In this document: positions 1-11,362 of the stretch, piece by piece
Layout: each line of letters begins with the position of its first letter
Numbering within the stretch: the stretch's first letter is position 1
Assembly (NCBI GenBank): GCA_029891385.1
Contig: CM057224.1
Coordinates: 930,001-994,000 of the forward strand
Direction: 5' to 3'
DNA: 64,000 bases
From: Erythroxylum novogranatense
Taxonomy: Eukaryota > Streptophyta > Magnoliopsida > Malpighiales > Erythroxylaceae
The notes under the pieces: model-generated
The model's input: only the letters and a program-made list of their open reading frames with translations
Told to the model about the DNA's origin: nothing
Databases searched by the model: none
Translations under genes and position numbers: made by a program

Positions 1-1
1 T

Positions 2-617
2 TAAATTTATGTCCAAATATGATTTAATATCTTACAATTATGATAATGATAAAACTTGTGAAGTGTGCATTCAAGCTAAAATGGTTAAGAAACCATTTCC
101 AAAAGTTGAAAGAAAACCTAAAATTTTGGAACTTGTTCATTCCGACATATGTGAATTAAATGGTATGCTAACAAGAGGTGGAAATTGATACTTTATAACT
201 TTCATTGATGATGCATCTAGATATACCTATGTGCATTTGTTAAAGCATAAAGATGAAGCATTTCATATGTTTAAAGTTTATAAGATGGAAGTTGAAAACC
301 AAAAGGGAATGAAAATAAAAGATCTAAGAAGTGTTAGAGGTGGTGAGTATTTTCCTCAAGAGTTCTTAAATTTTTGTGAGGAAAATGGAATCATACACTA
401 AACAACTGCTCCATATACACCCCAACAAAATGGTTTGGTGGAAAGAAAGAATCGAATTTTGGTTGACATGCTTAATGTAATGTTAGTAAATTCTAGTTTA
501 CCAACGAATTTGTGGGGAGAAGTCTTGCTTACGGCTTGTCACATTTATAATAGAATTTTCACAAAAAAATTTAAAATTTCTCCATATGAAGTATGGAAAA
601 AAGAAAGCCAAATCTAA
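2..617 (+). pseudogene. Copia integrase fragment with stops
   Basis: Translation across frames gives a GAG-pre-integrase tail with a CEVC zinc-ligand pair near base 64. The integrase core follows, with LVHSDICELNG (first catalytic Asp) near 130-165, ITFIDDASRYTYV near 197-235, and TAPYTPQQNGLVERKNR (catalytic Glu) near 403-455. In-frame stops occur near 187 and 400. This is the DDE-type integrase that would insert the cDNA, now inactive. Confidence 0.88.
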
Positions 618-679
618 GTTATCTTAGAGTTTGGGGATGCCTAGCATACTATAGAGCTCCGGATCCGAAAAGGACATAA

Positions 680-2605
680 TTGGGGCCTAGAGCACTCAAA
701 GGTGTTTTTATTGGATATGCAAAAAATTCTAAGGCATATAGGATATTGGACCTAGAATCCAATGTAATTGTAAAGTCCAGGGATGTTGAGTTTGTTGAAA
801 ACAAGTTTCATAATAAGTTAAGCTCAAATCAAGACTTTACTAGTGAGCATTTGGTTGAATCACAAGCTAAAAAACATTCTAAACCAAGTTCTAGCATTGA
901 ACATGATTCAAGTCCTTCAACCGAAGTTAGAAGGAGTCAATGTGTTAGAAAAGAAAAGGACTTACATATGGATTTTATATCCTCACAATCTATTGTCTTC
1001 TTAGTTGAAGGGAATAGGATAACGGTACTAAATAAGATACCAATTGTTTTACATGTTGAGGATGATCCAAAGACCTATAAGGAAGCAATGCAATCGAGAG
1101 ATGCATCGTTTTGGAAGGAAGCAATCAATGATGAAATGGACTTTTTATTATCAAATAATACTTGGGTCATCACTGATTTGCCTCCTAGTTCAAAGGCTAT
1201 TGGATGTAAGTGTGTGTTTAAAAGGAAATATAATACGGATGGTTCAATACAAACATTCAAAGCTAGATTGATTGCCAAAGGTTTTAGGCAAAAAAAGGGA
1301 ATAGATTACTTTGATACTTATGCATTGATTGCAAGGATAACATCTATAAGGGTACTATTAGCTTTAGCTTCTATTTATAATTTGTATATACATCAAATCG
1401 ATGTTAAAACTGCATTTTTAAATGGTGACTTGAATGAAGAAGTATATATGGAGCAACTAGAGGGTTTTGTTCTATCAGTTAATGAAAGCAAAGTGTGTAA
1501 ATTAATAAGATTTTTGTATGAATTAAAACAAGCACCCAAGCAATGGCATGAGAAATTTGATTCCATTATCTTAAAAAATGTAGCATAATAGTGCTGATAA
1601 GTGTATATATTCTAAGTTTACACAAGAATATAGTGTCATCATATGTTTATATGTTGATGATATGTTGATTATTGACATTAATATGTTGGGTGTGAATGAA
1701 ACAAAGAAGTATCTAACCGCACAATTCAAAATGAAAGACTTAAATGAGGTAGATGCTATCTTGGGAATTAAGGTATCTAAACATAGCGGGGGGTTTTGTT
1801 CTTTTCCAATCTTATTATATTAGAAACGTGTTGAACAAATTCAAATACTTGGACATTAAAGAAGCAAATACTCCATATGATGCCTCATGCAAAGTAATTG
1901 AAAATATAGGTAAAGCAGTGGCTCAATTGGAATATGTTAGTGCTATTGGTAGTTTAATGTATGCTACATATTGCACTAGACTGGATATTGCTTGCCTTCG
2001 CGGTTTGTAAATTATCAATGTACACTAGTAATCCTAGTGTGGAACATTGGAAGGCAATTGGGAGAGTACTTGGGTACTTGAAGAAAACTATAAACTACAG
2101 ATTTTTTTATAACAAGTTTCCAGCCATGTTGGAAGGTTACACAGATGCTAGTTGGATAACTAGTGTGAGCGATAACAAGTCAATATTGGGTTGGGTGTTC
2201 ATCTTGGAAGGAGGTACAATTTTTTGGATATTAAAGAAACAAACTTGTATAATACATTCAACAATGGAATCTGAATTTATAATATTAGGAGTTATATGTA
2301 AGGATGCAGACTGGCTGAGAAATTTATTATTGGATATCAAGTTATGGTTACAACCGATGCCGACCATATCCTTACATTGTGATAGCCAAGCAACTATGTC
2401 TAGAGCATATAGAAAAATTTATAATAGAAAATCTAGACATATAAGCCTTAGACATGAATATATAAGACAATTGATTTCAGATGGTATTATTGCCATCGTA
2501 TATGTCAAATCCTGTGATAACCTGGCGGATCCATTCACAAAGGGTCTCTCGAGAGATTTGATAAAGAGCACATCAACAGGTTTGGGATTGAGACATATAA
2601 ATTAA
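680..2605 (+). pseudogene. Copia reverse transcriptase and RNase H, frameshifted
   Basis: The frame from 680 to 1588 holds the copia RT start (motifs like FKARLIAKGFRQKKGIDYFDT and IHQIDVKTAFLNGDLNEEVYM). After a stop, the YVDD active site is visible as LYVDDMLIID near 1650-1680. The frames at 1753-2010 and 1961-2605 carry the RT C-terminus and an RNase H with YTDASW near 2140, STMESEF near 2260, and the usual C-terminal LADPFTKGLSRD. At least three frame breaks are needed to read through. Such domains normally form one polyprotein of about 1300-1400 residues. Confidence 0.9.
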
Positions 2606-3106
2606 CTTTGCTTGTAATGGAAACCCAACTTTTTCTAGCACATCACTAGTTAAAAGTTCAATGGGTAACAACAAGTTATAAGCAAGGGACAAAGTACTAA
2701 GTTTGATCCTAAAAGAGTCGTCAAACGATTGGTACTAGAGGAGGGTGATTGTTAAACACTCTTAATGAAGAGTTAAGAGGGAATAAATTCTTAACGGTTT
2801 TCACCTATATGAACATGGAAGTGGTGCTGCGTCAACAAGGAATAGATCTTGTAAATCTTCATGAATTCTAGGAGGTAGCATAAGGCCATAAAGTGTGGTT
2901 ATTAAATGAACTTTTAAGAAAAATGAAGGTTTCATGTGTATAGCATTTTCGGTTCTAACACATAGGAATCTAGGTTCAAAGCTTCCATGCCACCTAAACT
3001 TTGTTAGAACATTGAAGTGCTTATACTAATGAGAGGTTCAAATCGAAAGATACCTCTTCAATGCATGAAATGTCTTTAATCTTACATTACAAACTCAGTA
3101 GGGGAT

Positions 3107-3514
3107 TGTTGGAAAATAGTTTGAAATCAAGGAATTGAATGAAGAAGTGTAAATGAAGAGACATGTCATTTCAATTCAAATGTCATGAATGGTCACATAT
3201 TTTCCTAAGAGGTGTCATGAACAATTATGTACATTATGAATGGGTGTCTTTAAGTCTATATAAGGCCAATTTAATATCTAATTCATGGTTAATACATGTC
3301 AAATCTTTTCTTCATCATCTTTATCATATTCATTCTTAATTGAAGTTCATCTTTGATTCTCTATTAATTTTGCTGTCTTAGAGAACATTAGGCTTGTTGT
3401 ATCCTAGAAGGAAATTTGTCAAAACCCTGCTGCAATTAGTGGGGGCAAATATTTTCTTAAAGATAGTGATTTTTCACGTCTCAAGCCGTCCAACTTAAAC
3501 CCACTTTTCTAACA
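3107..3514 (+). repeat. Copia 3' LTR
   Basis: The purine tract GTAGGGGAT ends at 3106 and is followed by TGTTGGAAAA. The LTR closes with TTTTCTAACA at 3514, so its ends form an imperfect 10-base inverted repeat with TG...CA termini. Length is 408 bases. The partner LTR is outside the window, so identity between LTRs cannot be measured here. Confidence 0.8.
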
Positions 3515-3638
3515 GAAAATACACATTACTAGGTTTCATATAATACAATATCAAAACCAATATGAAGAACTTTAAGTAAACTGGGATTGAACACAATAGA
3601 ATTAAGAAACTAGTCCTTCCAAAGACAAGTTCGGATGG

Positions 3639-4115
3639 CTATGGTGGCGAAGGATTTGTGGCGTTAACGGTGACTCTTGCAAATGAGATCTTTTTTAAAG
3701 AGGTAGGAGGTGACATTTGGACAGTCCCTGTAGGTGAACCATCGCCAGTTGCAGAACCGGCATGCCTCGATTGACTTCCATGGACGTTGCCTTTGCTTTG
3801 TCCATTATCTTGCTTATTCTCTTCACCTATTCAATCACCAGTTAAACAAAGCTAAGGAACTCATAAATTTTCTACACAAATCAAAACCCTTTACTCATTG
3901 ATACAAAAACTCTAAAACCCTTTTAATTCTATCAGAATTTAAACGCTATAAACATGGATTTTGAGCAAAAAGAGTAGTTGATTAGATTAAGTACCTGGAG
4001 AGATGTCATCAGCTAATCTTCTTGCAATGAGTCCTCTGGGGAAGAACAGAAGGAACATAATGAAGAGGGAACAGAGTAAGACAAGTGAAGAGGAGGCGGT
4101 ACTCCTGCTTCCCAT
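3639..4115 (-). CDS. P1: small secreted peptide precursor, two exons
   Basis: Exon 1 is 4115-3995 and exon 2 is 3826-3639, with a 168-base GT-AG intron (3994-3827) in phase 1. The spliced protein has 102 residues. Residues 1-31 form a signal peptide (basic start, then a Leu/Phe-rich core). The rest is hydrophilic and low in Cys. Exon 2 holds SQSRHAGSATG and then VQMSPP, both recognisable in neighbour P2. The exon lengths (121 and 188) leave exactly one open frame to a TAG. A TATA-like TTATATAAA lies 56-65 bases upstream of the ATG. I do not recognise the family; a secreted signalling peptide precursor is inference from signal peptide, size and tandem paralogues. No transcript support is available here. 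Confidence 0.72.
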
Positions 4116-4170
4116 TTTCGTTCAAAGGCTTTAAGTCTGCGATGATCATCCACACTAACCATCACTCAGA

Positions 4171-4180
4171 TTTATATAAT
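4171..4180 (-). promoter_or_regulatory. TATA box of P1
   Basis: On the minus strand the sequence reads ATTATATAAA, 56 bases upstream of the P1 ATG. P2, P3, P4, P5, P7 and P8 also have TATA boxes, at 49-100 bases upstream of the ATG. Confidence 0.55.
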
Positions 4181-4442
4181 AACCCAGACCATGTTAATAT
4201 TCGAATAATTAACTCTTCATTATTATCTTTAATACCAAAATGATTATCTTTAGTGATTATTTTTAATATCACTTTAAATTTTTTGTAAAATGTTGAAATA
4301 CAAATAATATATTTTCTTAAAGTCTAAAAAATATTTAAAAATTTATGTGAATTATCTGATATCACATAAATTAAAATAACTATACAGACTTTTCGGTTTA
4401 TAATATTATTAATATCATTTTAAGAATATTAATATTCAACAT

Positions 4443-4741
4443 TGGTTTGAGCCGAGACCCTTACCGGTCAGGTATTATCTCCTTTAATTGTAAGGGTCTT
4501 TAGTGAATCCTATCCTTTTGGGAGCGTGTAAGTCGAGCGCGTGTGCATGATTTTGTTGGGTCTGAGGCCACGCTCTTATTATTGAGTAACTCAATGGTAA
4601 AAGACGTGCGTCTCAACGCAATAACATCCTGCAGTCACAGGTTCAACTCTCGCATGTCCCCAAAGAGAGGATAGGGTTCACTAAAAGATCTGGTGATCAA
4701 AGGGAACAATACCTGATCGGTGAGGGTCTCGGTCCAAACCA
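4443..4741. mobile_element. Inverted-repeat MITE with a tRNA-like centre
   Basis: The ends are long inverted repeats: left TGGTTTGAGCCGAGACCC, right reverse-complementing to TGGTTTGGACCGAGACCC. Similarity continues for roughly 75 bases inward. The element is flanked by a perfect 5-base duplication AACAT (4438-4442 and 4742-4746). The centre has an A-box-like TAACTCAATGGT (4586-4597) and a B-box-like GGTTCAACTCT (4640-4650), as in a tRNA-derived SINE. Total 299 bases. Which superfamily it belongs to is unclear. Confidence 0.75.
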
Positions 4742-4792
4742 AACATAATGTCATAATTAACAAAAATGTCAAAGGTACTGACCAAATAAATA

Positions 4793-4980
4793 ATGTGAAA
4801 AAGTAGACTTCGTCTTCTCTATCTATATTAGCTATTGGTCAATCCTATTTAATATGAAAACTTCTCAGAAAGACAGTTACTAGGGCCATGCACCATGACT
4901 TCTTTTTCTTCTCTGCAAAAAGATGTGGACGAGGACAGCAATGAAACCGCGTTTGCTGGTCAAGTTAGGTGTGCTATTTC
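4793..4980 (+). repeat. Recurrent upstream module, copy M1
   Basis: This module begins with AATGTGAA and a CTTCGTCTTCTCT stretch, followed by an AT-rich TATA-like tract and then GGGCCATGCACCATGACTTC. It ends near GGTCAAGTTAGGTGTGC. Copies recur near 7320, 9240, 30848, 42418, 42602 and 47203. Here an ATG at 4895 opens a short frame. It lies between P1 and P2. Confidence 0.7.
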
Positions 4981-5968
4981 CTTTTTTTTTTTTTCATTTA
5001 AGTCATTTAAAAATATCTTCTTATTAATTAAAAATAAGATCGCATATTATTTAATTTCTCGAATCTTTATTAGATTATTATTGTACCGTTGCACATTTCG
5101 AAGTTAGAAAGCGTTAAGACAATTTAAGTAGAAAATGCTACAAAAGTTGTTGGCCTTGCTCTCATACATATTTAAAAGATTATATTACATTTATTTTGAT
5201 AATGTGCTAAACTTAATTGAAATTAATGTTTCTTATTTATAATACATTTTAAGATTGGCTATATTTAATTTTCATGTAATTTGATTTTTAAAATAACTAT
5301 TTTATTATTGTTCTTTGTTTTCATTTATTCATAATTTTATTAAAATTTAAGAATTTTAGTACTATGTTTATTTGAAACAAAATAAACAAAATTATATAAT
5401 AATTAAACAATATCTTGAGATCAATTTTAAAATATATTTAAAAAGTTCAAAATGAAGGTTATTATATTCTTTTGTATATGTTAAGTATTAATTAAATACT
5501 TGACTATTCTCTCACCGATATTCTCGGGTCTAAAAGGTCAAAGAAAAGACGAAGAACAAAAAATCTGTGAATGGTTGTAAATTAATTGAACTTACCCTAA
5601 TCAACAACATGTTCATTAATCGGCTTTTGAAATAATTTTATGGTTCAGGAATTATTTTCAATAATTTGCCATAAAAGTAAGAGCAAACAAAAAAAATAAA
5701 GTGTTACAAAAATATCAAAATATGATCTCCAGCTTTTTGAATAATTTTTATTTGAATATATCGAACACCATATAGCACAGTTTACATTGAATGTAGGAAA
5801 CTTAAAATTGCCACAAACCAACCTGTTTTCTTTTCTTTTTCCTGATTGGAAAGTGGAATTAATGAAAAAGAAAAGGCTTCCAACAAATTGCACATTAGCA
5901 TAATTAATTGACTAAGATTATTTATTATCTATCACTTTTTTCCTTCTTCACCGTATTATTAAGCATAG
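4981..5968. other. AT-rich spacer downstream of P2
   Basis: No convincing gene is seen. The right part (about 5560-5968) is similar to 48060-48480, the sequence downstream of the broken paralogue P6, so it belongs to the same duplicated block. A short T-run lies at 4982-4995. Confidence 0.6.
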
Positions 5969-6472
5969 TTAGGGCCAATGATTTGCTGGAGGATTCCAAT
6001 AAGAATTACCATTTTGCTCATTATTATTATTACTATTTCCGTTATTATTGTTATTGCCATTATTGTTATTATTTTCCGGAGGGCTACCACTTTCATATGT
6101 GACCGTAGTGACTGCAGTGGGAGGTGGCATTTGGATCGGCCCACTAGGGGTACTGTGACCAGTGGCTGAACCAGCCCGCCGGGACACACTTCCATAGACT
6201 TGACCCTTACTTGGTGCTTTATTGAGCTCATGTACACTCGAATTATTAGTACTGTTACCTGCAAAAATAAATCATTCACGTACTCCTGAGAACCATGAGG
6301 AAAAGAACATTACAAATTAAAAAAAAAAAAACAAGTAAGATATAACCTACTTACCATATGGAGGAAGATCTTGAAGTTGTCTAGGTGTAAGTTCTTGTGG
6401 TGTGGTATGGAGGATCGAGATGATCAAGAGAAAGCAGTAAAGGGGTAGTGAGGAAGTGAGTTTCAGTACCAT
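5969..6472 (-). CDS. P2: small secreted peptide precursor, Asn-rich tail
   Basis: Exon 1 is 6472-6355 and exon 2 is 6258-5969, joined across a 96-base GT-AG intron in phase 1 (donor GTAAGT, acceptor TTTTTGCAG). The product has 135 residues. Residues 1-24 are a signal peptide with a Leu/Ile core. Residues about 60-85 contain SRRAGSATGHSTPSGP then IQMPPP, close to P1. The C-terminal third is Asn-rich low complexity (runs of 4-5 Asn broken by Gly or Ser) ending in PPANHWP. The Asn run is encoded by AAT/AAC repeats and may be microsatellite-like. The first exon is nearly repeated in the broken copy P6. Secretion is a strong prediction; the function is unknown. Confidence 0.74.
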
Positions 6473-6520
6473 TGTAGTAGCTTAGATTTGATTCATTCCT
6501 TAGAAGCCATATTTATGCAT

Positions 6521-6780
6521 GGTTTATAGGGGTTTAAGCAGCGTATTAGATACGGTGAAATTGAAAAGTCCAAGATGTTTGGAACTTGTCCTATCGTTAC
6601 AGCTCTGCGGCCACAGGTCAAGCATGAACGAAAATCACGGCATGGGGGGTCGGAAGACCGATGATCGACGAGTGCAAACAAAAGAAAAGGACCTAGTGGT
6701 CCATTATGCTGGCAAGCTGCACTTCCCGTCAATACAGGGCAGAGAAATGTTACAACTTGAGCATGGCCGGGACTAATATT
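6521..6780 (-). promoter_or_regulatory. P2 promoter region with TATA box
   Basis: CCTATAAACC (6521-6530, minus strand) lies 49 bases upstream of the ATG, with CATGCATAAAT just downstream of it. The next 110 bases are repeated at 43045-43165, where no coding part follows, and more weakly at 48670-48800 upstream of P6. Confidence 0.55.
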
Positions 6781-7319
6781 TTAAAAAAGATTTAACGTTT
6801 AAAAAATTAAATAAGTATTAAAGTATCATAAAATTTATTAAATATTGAATAAAATAAAAATTTAAATGTAACTTATATTTATTTATAAAAAATTTGAAGT
6901 TTAATAAAAAAATATTAAACAAAAATTAATTGATTTATTTTAGTTTATAATAACTTATTAATTTTAAAATCAATTAATTAATTAATTAACAGATCACTTT
7001 TTAATAATAAAAGTTATTAAATTAAAGTTAAAAATAAAACTAAAAAGTTAACTGGTTTAAAATTTTTATAGTTAAACCAATCGAACTGGCTAAATTTTTA
7101 AATCTTTGATCAAAATTAAAATGTTGTTAGCTTGAAAATAAGTAAAAAACATTAATCTCGAATTTAGTTTAAAATTTGATGTACTCAAATTTAATCTAGT
7201 CGAATTAAATTAAACTTAATTTATCAAATTTAATTAAAAATTTTAAAATAAATAATTAAAATTTTCTCTTGAAAAAGATTTTAAATTATGAATATGAGTT
7301 ATAACAATTAGAATAATTG
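6781..7319. other. AT-rich spacer, no gene seen
   Basis: This is simple AT-rich sequence with many TTAA/AATT runs. I see no coding frame, RNA gene or element end. Confidence 0.6.
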
Positions 7320-7442
7320 TAAGCACTGTGACATTGAAAGACAGTAGGTAGGGCATCCACCATCACTTCTTTTTCTTCTCTGAAAGAAATATTGAGAAGG
7401 ACAGCACAGAGCCGCTTGGCTTGTCCAATCAGGCTTGCTAGC
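7320..7442 (+). repeat. Recurrent upstream module, copy M2
   Basis: It holds CATCCACCATCACTTC, then a CTTCTCTGAAAGAAATATTG segment and GGCTTGTCCAATCAGGC. It matches M1 and more closely the 42.5 kb and 47.3 kb copies. The ATG seen in M1 is ATC here, so this copy lacks that short frame. It lies about 850 bases upstream of P2. Confidence 0.65.
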
Positions 7443-7477
7443 TTTTTTTTTTTTTTTTATATCCAATAATAATTGCT

Positions 7478-7673
7478 CACAGGGTAGCTTAGTTGGCAAA
7501 CTAACAGGGTCAATTGGAGCAAGGTCTTAGGTTCGACTCCTGACAACAATGGGAGGCAGTGGACCGCTCTGTTAAAGAGTTGACTAAAATTAAACCGTGA
7601 TTCAATCCCCCAACGGTGGTCGAGCCTGCGACTGACAGCTCATGAGGTTGGGGATCAACCTTTTGGAGCAAGG
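7478..7673 (+). mobile_element. tRNA-derived SINE insertion
   Basis: An A-box TAGCTTAGTTGG (7485-7496) and a B-box GGTTCGACTCC (7530-7540) are spaced as in a tRNA promoter. About 130 bases of tRNA-unrelated body follow. It interrupts sequence that is continuous near 42714-42755 and 47395-47440 (CCAATAATAATT... then GTCTTTGTAATTAGG). GGAGCAAGGTCTT occurs both inside and at the right edge. Confidence 0.7.
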
Positions 7674-7674
7674 T

Positions 7675-8568
7675 CTTTGTAATTAGGAAATGTAGAGATA
7701 TTTTAAATCAAAAAAATACTATAAAAGTTGTTGTCTTTCACTTTAAAAGATTTTATTATATTTATTTTATTAATGTGTTAATAAAAATCAACCTTTCTTA
7801 TTAAAAGATTGACTACATTAAATTTCCACATAATCTAAACTTTTCTTTTTATGTGTTTATGTATTTATTTACTTTAATATTTTATTTTATTTTAAAATAT
7901 TTTTACTTTTACTTTTATTTATTTATATATTTAGTTTTTCTCATCAAATCATTTTAACTTTTTTCTTCTTTTATAAGTCTATCGAAAATAATCTCTTTAC
8001 TAGTTAAAGGTAAGATTATGCATCACTGAATCTCTCAAACCTTATATCTCAACAAGATTTTTACTAGGAAATTGTTGTTGTTATTATTGTTTATTGTATA
8101 TTTTATTAGCTACACAATCTTTCTTATCATTTTTTAATTTTTATTTATTTATAAATTTTATATGAAGATAATTAAAATTTAATAATTTTAATACTATATT
8201 ATTTTAAACAAAAGTAAATAGATAATATGACAGAATATTTATTCGATATAACTAAATAATTATTAGAAGCTGAGAGTTTTATAAGTAAAATTACAAATTT
8301 TGATTTAAAAAGATAACAAAAAGAGCTTATTATAATGCACAATTAACAAAAAATTAATTTGATTATATTGAGCATCATGTGGTACAATTACAATGAATGT
8401 AGAAAAGTGAAAAGGAGCATAAATCATTCACTTTTCTTATTTAAAAAACTAAGTTCGATGAATTAGAAAAAGCACACATTAATATGACATTTAATTAAGC
8501 GCCCATAAAGCTGTTTATGTATCTATGAACCATAGTTTTCTTTATCAGGAGGTTAACTAGAAGAGTAT
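7675..8568. other. AT-rich spacer and conserved P3 3' flank
   Basis: The first part resembles 42740-42980 and 47420-47700. From about 8330 it becomes the 3' flank shared by P3, P4, P5 and P7: GAGCTTATTATAATGCAC, then GAGCATCATGTGGTAC, then a TCAGGAGGTTAACTAG segment close to the stop codon. No other gene is seen. Confidence 0.6.
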
Positions 8569-9058
8569 CTATCTAGGAGGCGGAGAAGGAGGACTATATT
8601 CACGGCTGGCCGCCTCTGTACCTTGACCTGGCGTTTGGACCACCTTGTTAAGCCGATTAACACCACCTCGCCGCGATCTACTTCGATAAACTCGTCCCCC
8701 TATTGCCATAATACCATATTCATATAACATTTCTCCAAGAAAACTAATCAGTCAAACAATAAATTATGTATAATTTTTTTACATTCTATACGCAATGGAT
8801 AAATTAGAAATGGCATTATTAGAGGATGAAAGTAGCATCGATAATACTAAAAACTAGAGTTGAAAAGATCGAAAATTATATTTAATATTATTAAAGTTTT
8901 ATATAAATAATTTACTTTTCAAAACCGTAAAAAATACAGTTAAAAATATAAAAGATGCCTAGTGAAAAAATAAACTTACGTTCTTCACTATTTGATCGGG
9001 CTCCAGAGACAAGGATGATGAAGATAAAGCAGCAAATGTAGAGTGAAGTACGCTTCAT
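8569..9058 (-). CDS. P3: small secreted peptide precursor with EYSPP tail
   Basis: Exon 1 is 9058-8980 and exon 2 is 8699-8569, with a 280-base GT-AG intron in phase 1. The product has 69 residues. Residues 1-20 are a signal peptide (MKRTSLYICCFIFIILVSG). Exon 2 has a basic stretch RSRSRRGG, then NKVVQTPGQ, and ends SREYSPPSPPPR. The C-terminal position of the conserved tail is like that of many plant peptide hormones released from precursors. An in-frame upstream ATG at 9112 exists, but the start at 9058 gives a normal signal peptide and aligns with the paralogues. P4 has an intron of exactly the same length. Hydroxylation of SPP or sulfation of the acidic-Tyr pair is inference only. Confidence 0.76.
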
Positions 9059-9118
9059 TATGAATGTAGTAGCTAAGATTGATAACTCATTTCTTGAAAC
9101 CATCTTCTGCAATTCATG

Positions 9119-9127
9119 AATTTATAG
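9119..9127 (-). promoter_or_regulatory. TATA box of P3
   Basis: CTATAAATT on the minus strand, 61 bases upstream of the ATG. The flank to about 9205 (with TTACTCCCCACATTCC on the minus strand) is shared with P4, P5, P7 and P8 and is probably the common promoter. Confidence 0.55.
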
Positions 9128-9239
9128 ATACTTTGCGGGCCATTCTTTGGTGGATAATTCAAGGCGAAATTTGGCTGCTAGGAATGTGGGGAGTAAGTTC
9201 CTAGCCACTTACTATGTGCATGCATTTCCATTTTATATT

Positions 9240-9362
9240 ACTCTCTTTCTGGAAAGACACTTACTACGGGCCATGCACCATGATTTCTTTGTCTCCTCTG
9301 GAAAAAAGATGTGGTCAAGGAAAAGGCAATGAAACCGCCGGCTGGTCAAATCAGGGGTGCGT
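9240..9362 (+). repeat. Recurrent upstream module, copy M3
   Basis: It holds GGGCCATGCACCATGATTTC, a GGAAAAAAGATGTGG segment and GGCTGGTCAAATCAGGGG. It is most like copy M4 at 30.9 kb, upstream of P4. It is only about 200 bases from the P3 ATG, closer than at other members. Confidence 0.7.
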
Positions 9363-9930
9363 TTGTTTATATGTCCAACAATAATTGTGCACACTATTGC
9401 ACATTTCAAGTTTTTGGAATTAGATATTTTAGTTAGGAAATAGTACAAAAGTTGTACTTAATTGAAATTAATGTTTCTTATTTATCATTTTAAGATTGGG
9501 TATATTAAATTTTCATGTAATTTGATTTTTATTTAAAATATCATTTACCCTCACTATATATTTTTAAGTCACATAAATTTTCTTAGTTTTTTGTTTATTC
9601 ATAATTTTATTAAAATTTAACAATTTTAATACTATATTTATTTTAAATAAAATTAAAATAAATAATAATTAAACAATATCTTGAGAATGTATTTTAAAAT
9701 TTTTAAAATGAAGGTGTTAAGATATTTTATTTTCAGTATTATTTGTATTTTGATATATTTGATATACCTTTGTGGCAAGGAAGTTAATTTGGATTATGTA
9801 TATCTTTTGTGATAAGGAAATTAACTTGGTATAAAGTTCTACTATTTTGAAATATGTAGTATTTTTAAAGTTAAGATAGTGCGGAAAAAATAAATTCCAA
9901 ATGAGATAGAATACTAATGAAGATAGGATT
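9363..9930. other. Spacer duplicated at 31.04-31.59 kb
   Basis: AT-rich sequence without a gene. It aligns end to end with 31036-31596, which shows that P3 with its upstream block and P4 with its upstream block are copies of one segment. Confidence 0.65.
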
Positions 9931-10376
9931 TGTTGGAGAAAACAAGCATATATCTATTGATTTTTGTAACTACATTTTGGGTGTGCTTGCGTGATGAATT
10001 ACATGTTCCATTAATGATTTTTGTGGCTATTATGCATGGGTTTCTTCAGTGATCATTCAAAAAGTACACAACATATTTTTGTTTAAAGGCAATCCATAGT
10101 GTGACACATATCGATTGATTTTAGGCTACTGTGTTTTTGGAGTGCTTGAGAGATTAATCACAATGTTCTATCGTTGATTTGGTGCCATTACGTTTTGGGA
10201 GGTTTTGCAGAGATAACTTAAAAGTTTGGCAGCAGGTTTTTATTCAAAGACTCTTCAAGATTATGGTTTAATGCGGCTAAACATACAGGGGAATGTTCTT
10301 TGACTCAAGTGTTTTTTTTTGTTCCTTATTATTCTTGATATAATCACTTGAAATGTTTTTATCTTTTTTCAAAATC

Positions 10377-11362
10377 AAAGTGATTAATAATTTTGCAGAC
10401 TATAAATCACACAAATGCAAAATAGTAAAGACATCGAAATTTGGTAACGCAGTTCAGCACACTCTGCCTACGTCTGCAAGGCCCTCATCCAGATTAATTA
10501 CTTTCACTGTAGTTCAATAAAATTACACAAGATTAATCTAACCACTTAATCTTTGTAACTATCCCACAACTTAACTACCCGTGAAAGATTTTCATACCCG
10601 ATAATACGATCGACTCGTGTTAACCTCGTCAGAGGATTTATCTAACTATTTTCACTCAAAGACAATAGTAAATAAAACAAAAAAAGATAACTTCCCAGAT
10701 CTAAAATTGTTCCTCGATAAAATCAAGTTGCTACACCAATAAGTCACACATCCATCAACAATAATGCTCCTATGTGTCGTAATTAACAACCAACCTCAAG
10801 AACCCAAAGAATCAGCAACTCCACATTACAGGTGAACTCCTTTTCAGAAAAATAATTGAGAGTGGGAAAAAGAACTGCTCAAAAACGCCAACGCAATCAA
10901 CCCAATAGAATAGGGAAAACAAAGCACCAGCCACTCTCCCACAAAAATACGTTGCATAGTTAAAAACCAAAAAGAAACCTGTGCGCAGCCAACAAAACCA
11001 AAAACTCCTCTTTTTTTAATGTCGTGACCCACACAACCTTTTATCACCAAAATCCACACATATATCAAAACCAAAAAGAAAACCTCTTGTAGATATTTTT
11101 CAACGACAATGTGTAGCTAGACTCCTTCCATAATAAGGAGATATCCCATATATGGATAATCTTTTAAATATCAAGATACCACCGAAAATAGAATCTGTAT
11201 TAAAGAAAAACTTCTGCAGTGATAGGGACATGTGGCAATGCAATCTTCAAGGCATATAATGAATCTTACATATGGCAGTGTAATCTTCAAGGCATATAAA
11301 AATTTCTATGTCCAATTTAAAATGCCAAAATCAAATAAAAAATATATAAAATATATTCTAAC
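10377..11362 (-). mobile_element. Insertion inside the copia LTR, possibly a solo LTR
   Basis: The paralogous LTR at 31.6-32.4 kb is continuous across this point (TTTTTATCTTTTTTTATTATTTG). Here about 985 bases intervene. Read on the minus strand the insert begins TGTTAGAATATA, like a copia LTR. The other end is not a clean CA, so the class is tentative. Two partial repeats of CTTCAAGGCATATAA lie near 11250 and 11300. Confidence 0.5.

Larger units (their letters stand above)
1..3514 (+). mobile_element. Ty1-copia retrotransposon, 3' part, degenerate
   Basis: The domain order is that of copia elements: integrase zinc-binding and core regions first, then reverse transcriptase, RNase H and a 3' LTR. 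The 5' LTR, gag and protease lie left of the window. Several in-frame stops and frameshifts break the polyprotein, so it is not functional. After RNase H there are about 500 bases of untranslated sequence, then a purine tract and the LTR. Confidence 0.9.

Noticed and set aside
4560..4660. A tRNA gene
   Set aside because: A- and B-box-like sequences exist but there is no complete cloverleaf or CCA-type acceptor pairing that I can see; it is better explained as a SINE-like core in a MITE.
7478..7673. A functional tRNA gene
   Set aside because: The boxes are good, but a non-tRNA body follows and flanking sequence is split by it, so a SINE fits better.
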